From Competibacteraceae bacterium UBA3908 (GTDB taxonomy: Bacteria; Pseudomonadota; Gammaproteobacteria; Competibacterales; Competibacteraceae), in NCBI GenBank assembly GCA_002391525.1, contig DGFE01000166.1:1-7652 (forward strand): a stretch of 7,652 nucleotides of DNA. Direction: 5' to 3'. This document shows positions 1 to 6,006 of this stretch, piece after piece. The translations under genes were made by a program, and so were the position numbers. How positions within the stretch are numbered: the first letter of the stretch is position 1; every line of letters starts with the position of its first letter. The notes under the pieces are model-generated. The model searched no databases. It was not told the origin of the DNA and saw only the letters and a list, made by a program, of their open reading frames with translations.

Positions 1-2
1 AC

Positions 3-311
3 CTGCTCTACTTCCTGGCGGCGGTGCAGGTCCTGTTGCTGCCGGTCAATTACGGCTATCTGGTGCACGATAAATCGCTGCCGAGAGTCGCTTCCCTCGA
101 TGGATCGACGCCGCTGGCGCCGGGGACGGAGGCATGGTTGATCTGGCAGGGGAAGGAAGGGATGACGTATCTGGTGCGGAACCGGCAGGGCAGCCCGGCG
201 ACGAAGTCGCTCGTTACCCTGCCTCGCGACCAGGTGAAGCGGATCGAGATCACCGCCTACGACCGCATCTTTCCCGCGCTGTTCGCGCCTCGGACGAGGA
301 TCACGCCATGA
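3..311 (+). CDS. C-terminal end of an unknown membrane protein (partial)
   Basis: The reading frame is open from the window edge and ends at TGA 309-311, giving 102 residues of a protein that begins upstream. The first 18 or so residues (LLYFLAAVQVLLLPVNYGYL) are hydrophobic and look like the end of a transmembrane helix. A soluble tail of about 80 residues follows, with the stretches GTEAWLIWQGKEG and VKRIEITAYDRIFPALF; it looks like a small beta-rich domain. I recognise no family. The stop overlaps the start of the next gene (ATGA), so the two are probably translationally coupled and may function together at the envelope. An internal GTG at 24 is a poor start because it would cut through the membrane segment. 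The call as a real gene rests on the coupling and on codon use like that of the neighbours; its function is unknown. Confidence 0.7.
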   Translation: MLYFLAAVQVLLLPVNYGYLVHDKSLPRVASLDGSTPLAPGTEAWLIWQGKEGMTYLVRNRQGSPATKSLVTLPRDQVKRIEITAYDRIFPALFAPRTRITP

Positions 312-1099
312 CCGCCTCTCCCGGAAAAATCATCGCCCTGAGTTTGCTGGTGTTCGGGCTGTTCGCGGCGCTCTCGAGACCCGCCGCCGCTGGCGATTGG
401 CTCGACCAGGTTGCGCGCTTCCTGGGCATTTCCAAGACGCCGAGCCAGGTGAAAGCCGCGGAAGGGCCGCCGGATGTACACCCCGGGCCCTCGATGAAAA
501 GGCCGCAACCGTCGAAGGACAGGTTCAAGACCGGCGACATTTTTGTAACCGCTCTCGACGGCGTACCGAAGCGGGTGACGACGGACGGAGGTTATCGCTC
601 GCCGGTCTTTCTCCCCGGCGACGCGGGCCTGCTGGCCTTGCAGGACGACGCGGTAGTACGGATACCGCTCTCCGGTGGAGCCGTTCGGAAACTCCAGACC
701 GCGCCTCGCGCATTGAAGCTGCTGGGCGTGGACGCCAGCGACGCCGACCGGGTGCTGGTGCTGCTCGAAACCCCGGACGGTGGCTCCGAACTCGGCGTGC
801 TCGCTCTGAAAAGCGGCCAGGTCACGCCGCTGCCCCACGACCGTGATTCCAAGGCTCACCGGCGCTTGATAAGCCACTTACGCGGCAACGACCGGGAATA
901 CGAGGGAGTGACGGTCTATGTGAAAACCGAGTCCAAGGCGCGCCTGGGCGGCCAGGTGGAATGGACCGATGTGTACGTGAAGCGGGCGAACGCGGCGCCC
1001 GTCAACGTCAGTCGCTGCGATGGGGTGGACTGCGGTCAGCCTGCCTTGTCGCCGGACGGCAAGCGGGTGGCGTTTATCAGGGCCGATGCGCCACGCTGA
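308..1099 (+). CDS. Secreted beta-propeller-like protein of unknown function
   Basis: A 263-residue protein. The ATG at 308 overlaps the upstream stop (ATGA), and it is preferred because an N-terminal signal sequence follows at once: K7, a hydrophobic stretch from about 8 to 23, and a likely cleavage site after A26-A27-A28. The mature protein should be periplasmic or exported. A proline-rich linker (about 52-72) leads into blade-like repeats reminiscent of TolB/PD40 propellers: GDIFVTALDG (76-85) with RSPVFLPGDAGLLAL (97-111), and near the end CGQPALSPDGKRVAFIRA (242-259). The latter closely resembles the PD40 signature (xxPxxSPDGxxIAF). Only two to three blades are evident, too few for a closed propeller, so it may pair with another protein. 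Cys237 and Cys242 (CDGVDC) could form a disulfide in the periplasm. No catalytic motif is visible. Partnership with the coupled upstream membrane protein is inferred. Confidence 0.72.
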   Translation: MTASPGKIIALSLLVFGLFAALSRPAAAGDWLDQVARFLGISKTPSQVKAAEGPPDVHPGPSMKRPQPSKDRFKTGDIFVTALDGVPKRVTTDGGYRSPVFLPGDAGLLALQDDAVVRIPLSGGAVRKLQTAPRALKLLGVDASDADRVLVLLETPDGGSELGVLALKSGQVTPLPHDRDSKAHRRLISHLRGNDREYEGVTVYVKTESKARLGGQVEWTDVYVKRANAAPVNVSRCDGVDCGQPALSPDGKRVAFIRADAPR

Positions 1100-1105
1100 T
1101 CATTT

Positions 1106-1137
1106 GGCGGTCGGGCGCGGTTGCCCGCTCAGCCGCC
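1106..1137. terminator. Possible stem-loop at a convergent gene end
   Basis: The 29-nt gap between two convergent genes and the adjacent stop codon contain GGCGG (1106-1110) pairing with CCGCC (1133-1137), and inside it CGGGC (1112-1116) pairing with GCCCG (1123-1127) around a 6-nt loop. There is an asymmetric internal loop and no T-run on either side, so it is not a classical Rho-independent terminator. It may protect 3' ends or serve both transcripts weakly. Confidence 0.3.
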
Positions 1138-1503
1138 GCCGCTCAACACCTCGCGCAGTTTGTCCAGCCGGATCGGCTTGAGCAGGGTCATCACCGAGCG
1201 CAGGCCCTTGAATTCCGCCAGCAGGCGAGCGTCCTTCGCGTAATCGGGGTTATAGCCGGTGATGATGATCAGGTTGGCGTCGTAGTGCTGCTCCATCAGC
1301 CACAGCACCAGCTCGTTGCCGTCCATTTCCGGCATCACCATGTCCATCACGATGGTAGTGGGGCGCAGTTCGTGGTAGGCCGCCTGGAAAGCGCGGCCAT
1401 CGGTGGTCACCCGCACCTCGTATCCCAGCCCGGTAGCCACCTTGCGCACGAATTCGCCGATTTCCGGTTCGTCGTCAATGACCAGGAGACGTTTCTCACT
1501 CAT
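1129..1503 (-). CDS. Receiver-only (CheY-like) response regulator
   Basis: A 124-residue protein that is one complete REC domain with no output domain. All landmark residues are present: the acidic pair D10-D11 for Mg2+, phosphoacceptor D54 in VMDMVMPEMDG (52-62), T82 in IITG, and K109 in LLKP. It should be phosphorylated by a histidine kinase and act by protein-protein contact or as a phosphorelay intermediate; no kinase lies in this window. The ATG at 1503 has a good Shine-Dalgarno (AGGTGA on the minus strand, 5 nt upstream). It lies 30 nt downstream of the pat stop on the same strand, so it is almost certainly co-transcribed with pat, suggesting a role in acetylation control or its signalling input. 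CheY itself is less likely because the chemotaxis gene context is absent. The domain call is very secure; the partner is inferred from context only. Confidence 0.93.
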   Translation of the reverse strand: MSEKRLLVIDDEPEIGEFVRKVATGLGYEVRVTTDGRAFQAAYHELRPTTIVMDMVMPEMDGNELVLWLMEQHYDANLIIITGYNPDYAKDARLLAEFKGLRSVMTLLKPIRLDKLREVLSGGG

Positions 1504-1534
1504 AAAATCACCTAATTCATCAAATCACCTGATT
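1501..1534 (-). repeat. 17-bp tandem duplication carrying two SD/ATG units
   Basis: Two adjacent 17-bp copies (minus strand AATCAGGTGATTTGATG at 1534-1518, then AATTAGGTGATTTTATG at 1517-1501) differ at only two positions. Each holds a Shine-Dalgarno AGGTGA and an ATG at the same spacing. The second ATG starts the receiver gene. The first ATG opens a two-codon frame, ATG-AAT-TAG (1520-1512), out of frame with the receiver gene. The array begins at the first base of sequence after pat's penultimate stop positions and fills the whole pat/receiver gap. Confidence 0.8.
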
Positions 1535-4182
1535 CATCCTGCGGATAAGCCTATGTCATGCAGCTTCAGAATAACATGTTTCAAGCCGGGGTCGTCGGGG
1601 TCGGAGTGAATGACGAAGCCCAACGCCCGGTTCAGTCGCAGCATCGGTTTGTTTTCCTGCAGCACCTCGCCGTAGATTTCGCCGATGCCGCGCGCCCGGG
1701 CATAGTCGATCATGCGGCGCATCAGCAGGTTCCCAAGGTGAAGGCCCATCAGCGCCCGGTCCACGATAATGGAATATTCAGCACGGTCGTTGTTCGGGTC
1801 GGCGCTCAGATTGACGATGCCATAAATCTCGGCCTTGCCGGGCAGACCGGGACCGACCGCCACCAACGCGATTTCCCGGTTGTAGTCGATCTGGGTCAGC
1901 GTCGCCGCCATGTCGTGCGAGAGTTCGCGAATCGGCTGGAAAAAGCGCCGGCGCAAATCTTCGGGCGAGGCGCGCAGCACCAGCGCTTGCAGCGACGGTT
2001 CGTCCTCGGGCAACACCGGACGCAGCAGCAGCTCCCGGCCATTCGGCAGGGTGATGGCTTCCTGCAACTCCTTGGGATAGGGGCGAATCGCCAGGCGCTG
2101 GGCCGGGACGCCGACGGTCGGCGTCAGTTGCACCCGGGCGTCCAGCGCCACCACCCCCTGGGCGTTGACCCACAGCGGGTTGATGTGCAACTCGGCCAAT
2201 TCCCCCAGATCGACGATCATTTGCGAGACCTTGATCAAAGCCAGCGCCAGGGCTTCGAGGTTGGCGCGGCGCAGCAGGCTGTAGCGCAGCCGGGGATAGA
2301 TCCGGGTTTGCGCCATGATCTCCCGGGCCAGATGCATGTTGAGCGGCGGCAGGCCGTAGGCGATATCGTTGATGACTTCGGTTTCCGTGCCTCCCTGGCC
2401 GAAGTAAATCACTGGCCCGAAACGCCCACCGGAGCGGATTCCCAAGGTCAGCTCATAGGCGCCGTCGCGAGGAACCATCGGCTGCACCACGAAACCCTCG
2501 AATCTCGCCGCCGGGGCCACGCTGCGCAACCGCGTCAACATCGCGGTCGCCGCCTGCCGGACCAGGTCCGGAGTATGCAGGTAACGGGCGACGCCGCCGA
2601 TCTGCGATTTGTTGGCGACATCGGGTGAGATGATCTTCAGGGCGACGGCCTGATTCAGTCCGGCGGCGATTTCGGCGGCCTCGTTGGGGGAACGCGCCAG
2701 CCGGGTTTCCGCGACGGGGATACCATAGGCCGCCAGCAGTTGCGTCGTCTCGTACTCGTTGAGGAGGCGGCGCCCGCCGGTCAGCGCCGTGGCGATGATG
2801 GCTTTGGCCGCGCCGACATCGGGGGTGAATTCCTCCGGCAGGGAGGGCGGGGTCTCCATCAACAGTGCCTGATTGCGTTTGTATTGCACGATCCGCATGA
2901 AGGCTTGCACCGCGTCCCTGGCGGTTTCATAGGTCGGCACCTGCCGCTCCAGCAACCGTTGGCGTGCCACCGCGCCCGTCCGGGGACCCGGAAAACTGGC
3001 GATGATGCAGCGGCGGCTGTTGGCAGCGCGCTGAACCAGGGTATCGGCCACCGCCGCCGTTTCGGCGAGAGCGCTGGGCGTCTTGATGACCAGCACGCCA
3101 TCCACGCCTGGGTCCGCGAGCAGTAGATCCAGGGCTTGGCCATACGCCTTTTCGCTGGCCTGATCGCCAAGATCGAGCGGGTTGGGGCGGGTGCTCGGTT
3201 CGACCAGCGTTTCCAGTCCCTGCTGGGTCGCTTCGGAAAACTGCGCCAGCCGGCCACCGAAATGATAGAGCGTGTCGGTCGCCAGCAGGCTCATGCTGGA
3301 ACTGTTGCTGAGGATGGCCAGGCGGTCGTTGTTGACCAGTTTGGCCGCTTTCAGCACTTCGACCATTTGCAACAATTCGTCGCTGTCTTCCACCCGCAAC
3401 AGGCCGGCGCGGCGGAAGGCGGCGGCATATACCGCGTCGTTCGGTTCTTCCGGGTAGCGGTGCGGTTTCAGCACGATGACCGGTTTCACGCGCGCCGCGC
3501 GCCGTGCCGCCGACATGAACTTGCGGGCGTCGCCGATGTGTTCCAGATACAGCAGGATGGCCCGGACCCGGCCATCTCCGGCCAGGTAGTCCAGGATGTC
3601 GGCCAGATCCACATCGAGACCATCGCCGAAATGGATCAGATGGCTGAAGCCGAAGCCGTAATGGTTGCCGATGTCGAGAGCGGTCTGGCCGATGGTGCCG
3701 GATTCGGTGATGAACGCGATCTGACCCGGCAGCAGCGGTTGGCGGTCGAGACTGACGTTGAGGTTGGCCAGCGGTATGTTGAAACCCTGGGAGCCGGGTC
3801 CGAGCACTCGCAGCAGGTACGGTTTGGCGGCGTTCAGGATCGCTTGAAACAGCGCCGCGCGTTCGTCTTGCGGGATGCCGCGGGTCTCGCTGATCAGCAC
3901 CGCCGCGCGGGCGCCGCGTTCGCCCAGTTGTTGAATCAGCAGCGGCGCCTGCCGCAGCGGCCGGGTGATGATCGCCAGCGCCGGCGTCATCGGCAGCTCG
4001 GCGATGTCGCGGTAGGCGAGGGCGCCTTCCAGCGCCCATCGCTTGGGATCGACCGGCATGATCGGTCCCTTGAAACCGCTTTTCATCAGGTTGCGGGCGA
4101 TGATCGCCTCTCTGTCGCCTCCATCGCAAATCAGGGTGATGGCGTCAGGCTTAAAGAGATAATCCAGATTTCGTATGGTCAT
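1534..4182 (-). CDS. pat: Protein lysine acetyltransferase, Pat/PatZ type (acyl-CoA-synthetase-like + GNAT)
   Basis: An 882-residue protein that matches the length and domain order of E. coli PatZ (YfiQ) and Salmonella Pat along its entire length. Order: CoA-binding Rossmann domain (about 1-125), succinyl-CoA-ligase-like domains (about 145-430), ATP-grasp-like domain (about 455-690, with ALKIISPDVANKSQIGGV), and a C-terminal GNAT domain (about 715-880). The family acetylates lysines using acetyl-CoA; the known Salmonella target is acetyl-CoA synthetase, which is inactivated. Glu802 in RAEYS aligns with the catalytic Glu809 of Salmonella Pat. The synthetase half should be catalytically dead, since the loop that carries the phospho-histidine in true ADP-forming synthetases is missing around residues 239-250; in Pat this half senses acetyl-CoA. 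The GNAT acetyl-CoA loop is atypical (MGLHLG). The ATG at 4182 is preferred over an in-frame TTG at 4188. First gene of an operon with the receiver protein. Confidence 0.93.
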   Translation of the reverse strand: MTIRNLDYLFKPDAITLICDGGDREAIIARNLMKSGFKGPIMPVDPKRWALEGALAYRDIAELPMTPALAIITRPLRQAPLLIQQLGERGARAAVLISETRGIPQDERAALFQAILNAAKPYLLRVLGPGSQGFNIPLANLNVSLDRQPLLPGQIAFITESGTIGQTALDIGNHYGFGFSHLIHFGDGLDVDLADILDYLAGDGRVRAILLYLEHIGDARKFMSAARRAARVKPVIVLKPHRYPEEPNDAVYAAAFRRAGLLRVEDSDELLQMVEVLKAAKLVNNDRLAILSNSSSMSLLATDTLYHFGGRLAQFSEATQQGLETLVEPSTRPNPLDLGDQASEKAYGQALDLLLADPGVDGVLVIKTPSALAETAAVADTLVQRAANSRRCIIASFPGPRTGAVARQRLLERQVPTYETARDAVQAFMRIVQYKRNQALLMETPPSLPEEFTPDVGAAKAIIATALTGGRRLLNEYETTQLLAAYGIPVAETRLARSPNEAAEIAAGLNQAVALKIISPDVANKSQIGGVARYLHTPDLVRQAATAMLTRLRSVAPAARFEGFVVQPMVPRDGAYELTLGIRSGGRFGPVIYFGQGGTETEVINDIAYGLPPLNMHLAREIMAQTRIYPRLRYSLLRRANLEALALALIKVSQMIVDLGELAELHINPLWVNAQGVVALDARVQLTPTVGVPAQRLAIRPYPKELQEAITLPNGRELLLRPVLPEDEPSLQALVLRASPEDLRRRFFQPIRELSHDMAATLTQIDYNREIALVAVGPGLPGKAEIYGIVNLSADPNNDRAEYSIIVDRALMGLHLGNLLMRRMIDYARARGIGEIYGEVLQENKPMLRLNRALGFVIHSDPDDPGLKHVILKLHDIGLSAG

Positions 4183-4249
4183 GGGCAACCCGCATTTTCG
4201 CTCGATTTTTGTTTGGTTGATTGGAGAACGCGCGGCTTCGGTCCGCGGG

Positions 4250-4265
4250 CGTCAATGGATTGACG
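4250..4265. promoter_or_regulatory. Perfect dyad resembling a FleQ box (box 1)
   Basis: CGTCAATGGATTGACG is a perfect inverted repeat with 7-bp arms and a GG centre. Its inner 14 bases (4251-4264) match 12 of 14 positions of the FleQ consensus as I recall it (GTCaNTAAAtTGAC); only the two central A residues differ. It is centred about 123 bp upstream of the predicted sigma-54 start of the cyclase gene, a normal enhancer distance, and also lies in the predicted 5' leader of pat. A smaller stem (CGCGG 4231-4235 / CCGCG 4243-4247) sits beside it. The dyad is seen directly; binding by FleQ is inferred. Confidence 0.55.
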
Positions 4266-4297
4266 AACCGGCAGGCTAACCGTCCATCCCGGTCAAA

Positions 4298-4311
4298 GTC
4301 AAAATTCTGAC
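4298..4311. promoter_or_regulatory. Second GTCA-N6-TGAC dyad (box 2)
   Basis: GTCAAAATTCTGAC has the same GTCA-N6-TGAC frame as box 1, with centres 47 bp apart, but matches the recalled FleQ consensus at only about 10 of 14 positions. It is centred about 76 bp upstream of the predicted sigma-54 start. Two similar sites are typical for enhancer-binding proteins, which makes the pair more persuasive than either alone. Confidence 0.4.
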
Positions 4312-4348
4312 AAGTTCGATCATTTTAAGGTGTTGTTTGTAAAGAATA

Positions 4349-4376
4349 ATTATATGGCATTTTTTTTGCCTTTCAG
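4349..4376 (-). promoter_or_regulatory. Predicted sigma-70 promoter of pat
   Basis: On the minus strand a perfect TATAAT (-10, 4354-4349) is preceded by CTGAAA (-35, 4376-4371; 4 of 6 consensus matches) with a 16-bp spacer. The region is an AT-rich island in GC-rich DNA. Transcription would begin near 4342 and leave a leader of about 160 nt before the pat ATG. The 16-bp spacer is exactly the sigma-54 promoter that reads the other way. Confidence 0.5.
4355..4370 (+). promoter_or_regulatory. Sigma-54 (RpoN) promoter of the diguanylate cyclase gene
   Basis: TGGCATTTTTTTTGCC carries the -24 GG (4356-4357) and -12 GC (4368-4369) separated by exactly 10 bases, within TGGCA and TTGC, so nearly every conserved position of TGGCACRNNNNTTGCW is met. 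The predicted start is near 4381, giving a leader of roughly 147 nt. Sigma-54 promoters need an enhancer-binding activator; the dyads at 4250-4265 and 4298-4311 are candidates. The site is nearly symmetrical, but the reverse reading lacks the T before GG and the TTGC box. Confidence 0.68.
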
Positions 4377-4470
4377 TTTTTGCCATTCCTGCCCACAGCA
4401 AACTGGCGATAGTCGCGGAGACCGTTACGCGCGAACAGCAGGCAGGCATCAGGAGTTTTCGGGCTCCGCG

Positions 4471-4493
4471 CGCAAGCCGGAGAGTCCGGCGCG
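4471..4493 (+). other. Stem-loop in the leader of the cyclase mRNA
   Basis: GCCGGA (4476-4481) and TCCGGC (4485-4490) form a perfect 6-bp stem with a GAG loop, extended by CGC (4471-4473) and GCG (4491-4493) across an AA bulge. This stable hairpin ends about 20 nt before the Shine-Dalgarno of the cyclase gene. It does not resemble the c-di-GMP (GEMM) riboswitches that I can recall. A role in translation or mRNA stability is possible. Confidence 0.4.
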
Positions 4494-4512
4494 GATAACA
4501 GCGAACAACGGC

Positions 4513-4530
4513 AAAGGTAGTACGAAAATG
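4513..4530 (+). promoter_or_regulatory. Ribosome binding site that fixes the cyclase start
   Basis: AAAGG (4513-4517) stands 10 nt before the ATG at 4528. It favours this start over the in-frame GTG at 4330, which would lie upstream of the predicted sigma-54 transcript and would add a cysteine-rich, low-quality N-terminus. Confidence 0.65.
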
Positions 4531-5400
4531 GAAACCAAGATGATGCGTTTTCTTGAAGCATCCGTTCAAGCGTTCGCACTCGCCAGCGTTTGGCGCGGCG
4601 CGTCGGCGATGGTGGCCAGCGGAGCGGCGACCGAGCAGTTGGGCTTGTTGCAGACGCTCGAACCGTTGGCGATTCCGGCAACCGTGCTGGCCGTCGTCGG
4701 TTCGGTCGCCGCGACTCATATCGGGTTTCGCCGGTGGCGGAAACTGCCGAAGGTGGCTCATGCGGAACTGGAAAAACAGCCGCGGCCGAGCCGGGAATCG
4801 CCGTTGTCCGGCGGCAGACAGGACAGGCTGATCGAGGAGCTGCGGAGCCAGGTGATCGAGCTGAACCGGGAGAAGGCACTGCTGGCCCGTCTGCTGAAGG
4901 AAAAAAGCGAATCCCTGCGAAAAGATCCGTTGACCGGCGTTTTCAACCGACTGGCCTACGAGGAACAACTCCAGGCGGAATATCAGCGCTGGAAGCGTTT
5001 CGGCAATCCCCTGGCGCTGCTGGTTTGGGACATCGATCATTTCAAGCAGATCAATGATCGCCACGGTCATGCCGTTGGCGACGAGGTGTTGCGCGGCGTG
5101 GCGCAACAGCTGGCCCGCCGCGTCAGAAGCACGGACTTCGTCGCGCGCTACGGCGGCGAGGAGTTCGTCATGTTGTTGCCGGGGGCCGATGCCAAGGCCG
5201 CCTTGAACGTGGCCGACAAGCTTCGCCTCAACATCGCCGAAGCCGAATTCAGCGATGGCGCGGTCGACGTCTCCGTTACCATTTCCTGCGGCGTGTCCAA
5301 CTTCGAACCCGGCGATTCGCCGCAAAGCGTATTCAACCGCGCCGATCATGCCCTGTACCGGGCCAAGAAAGCGGGTCGCAATTGTTGCTGGGTGTCCTGA
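4528..5400 (+). CDS. Membrane-anchored diguanylate cyclase (GGDEF family)
   Basis: A 290-residue protein that makes the second messenger c-di-GMP from two GTP. A hydrophobic segment at about 46-66 probably anchors it in the inner membrane, followed by basic residues (RRWRK). A charged helix at about 97-132 looks like a signalling coiled coil leading into the GGDEF domain (about 133-287). The domain is intact: DPLTGVFNR (133-141), metal-binding Asp168 in DIDHFKQIND, the active-site GGEEF (209-213), and an RSTD inhibitory site (R200-xx-D203) exactly five residues before GGEEF, so product feedback inhibition is expected. No EAL or sensor domain is present, so the N-terminal helices would have to receive any signal. 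It is divergent from pat and convergent with flgN; its sigma-54 promoter suggests flagellar co-regulation. Activity is well supported by motifs; the physiological role is inferred. Confidence 0.94.
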   Translation: METKMMRFLEASVQAFALASVWRGASAMVASGAATEQLGLLQTLEPLAIPATVLAVVGSVAATHIGFRRWRKLPKVAHAELEKQPRPSRESPLSGGRQDRLIEELRSQVIELNREKALLARLLKEKSESLRKDPLTGVFNRLAYEEQLQAEYQRWKRFGNPLALLVWDIDHFKQINDRHGHAVGDEVLRGVAQQLARRVRSTDFVARYGGEEFVMLLPGADAKAALNVADKLRLNIAEAEFSDGAVDVSVTISCGVSNFEPGDSPQSVFNRADHALYRAKKAGRNCCWVS

Positions 5401-5401
5401 A

Positions 5402-5488
5402 CCGGGTTTTTCAGGCGGGGCGGGGAGATAGGACATAGGACGGCTGATGGAGGAACCAGCCGTCCGTCAGGATGGCGGGAAAACCCGG
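5402..5488. terminator. Nested stem-loops between convergent genes
   Basis: Just after the cyclase stop, CCGGGTTTT (5402-5410) pairs perfectly with AAAACCCGG (5480-5488), enclosing a second perfect 9-bp stem, GGACGGCTG (5438-5446) with CAGCCGTCC (5457-5465) around a 10-nt loop. Being symmetrical, the structure forms in both transcripts, and it separates convergent cyclase and flgN. No clean T-run follows either stem, so termination is plausible but not of the classical type. The remaining bases to 5529 hold only a weak 5-bp stem (5500-5517). Confidence 0.5.
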
Positions 5489-5529
5489 GGAACGGAATAC
5501 CGCAGTCGCGAATGCGGCGGTAACGACAG

Positions 5530-5997
5530 TCAAGCCTTCGCGATGGACCGGTTGCCGCCGCCGAACACCTTGCGGGTATCCTGATCGTACAGAAAATCCA
5601 GTGAATCCCGACCGCGCAGCAGGGCCAACGCCCGCTCGACGTAGTTGCGGCTGGCGGCGATCACGGCGCCGTTCACCTCGTTCTGGCCGCGCAGCTGTCC
5701 GGCAAGTTGTCCCAGCGCTTCCCACAACGTGTTCACGTCGAGCCGCTCCGGGGTTGGCAGGGTGTCCACATGCGCCGCCAGGCCCCGCGCATCCGTGGCG
5801 ATACCTCGCTCCCTTAAATAATCCAGCCGACTGGCGATCCGTTCGCGCACCCGGTCCGTGCAAAGCTGTTTTTCCTGAACGACCTGTTCCAAGCCGGCCA
5901 GATCGCGGGACTTCAGGGCAGCGTACTCGCGTCGCAGCAGTTGCAGCAGCGATTCGACGGCGGTCAGTTCTTCGCGCAACAGGGTCGCCAGCGTCAT
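5530..5997 (-). CDS. flgN: Flagellar export chaperone FlgN
   Basis: A 155-residue, mostly helical cytoplasmic protein of the FlgN family, which binds the hook-filament junction proteins FlgK and FlgL, keeps them unfolded and delivers them to the flagellar export apparatus. The N-terminal half is a long amphipathic helix pair (about 5-65). The family hallmark is the C-terminal part: NEVNGAVIAASRNYVERALALLRG (106-129), the partner-binding helix, followed by LDFLYDQDTR (133-142), close to the usual LYDxxG ending. Its ATG is 9 nt after the flgM stop; the TAAGG formed at that stop can act as Shine-Dalgarno, so translation is probably coupled. Last gene of the flgA-flgM-flgN set. Sequence divergence of the family lowers certainty slightly, but position and motif agree. 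Confidence 0.92.
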   Translation of the reverse strand: MTLATLLREELTAVESLLQLLRREYAALKSRDLAGLEQVVQEKQLCTDRVRERIASRLDYLRERGIATDARGLAAHVDTLPTPERLDVNTLWEALGQLAGQLRGQNEVNGAVIAASRNYVERALALLRGRDSLDFLYDQDTRKVFGGGNRSIAKA

Positions 5998-6006
5998 CGG
6001 TCGGCC

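Noticed and set aside
134..307. Longer in-frame start for the secreted protein (ATG at 134)
   Set aside because: It would overlap the upstream gene by 178 nt and bury the signal peptide that begins at ATG 308; the ATGA overlap at 308 is the natural start.
4183..4188. TTG start for pat two codons upstream
   Set aside because: The ATG at 4182 gives the family's usual N-terminus and there is no better Shine-Dalgarno for the TTG; it cannot be wholly excluded.
1558..4263. Long plus-strand open frames opposite pat (1558-2628, 3136-4263)
   Set aside because: They are rich in Gln, Arg and His with no domain sense and mirror a well-supported gene; typical antisense frames in GC-rich DNA.
4355..4370. 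Sigma-54 promoter in the reverse direction from the same near-palindrome
   Set aside because: GG-N10-GC is also met on the minus strand, but the T before GG and the TTGC box are missing, so the plus-strand reading is much better.
4330..4527. GTG 4330 as start of the cyclase gene
   Set aside because: It lies upstream of the predicted transcript, adds 66 residues of poor quality, and has no good ribosome site, whereas ATG 4528 has AAAGG at 10 nt.
4276..5436. 386-codon minus-strand frame opposite the cyclase gene
   Set aside because: It covers an intact GGDEF gene and a promoter region, has compositionally odd sequence and no recognisable motif.
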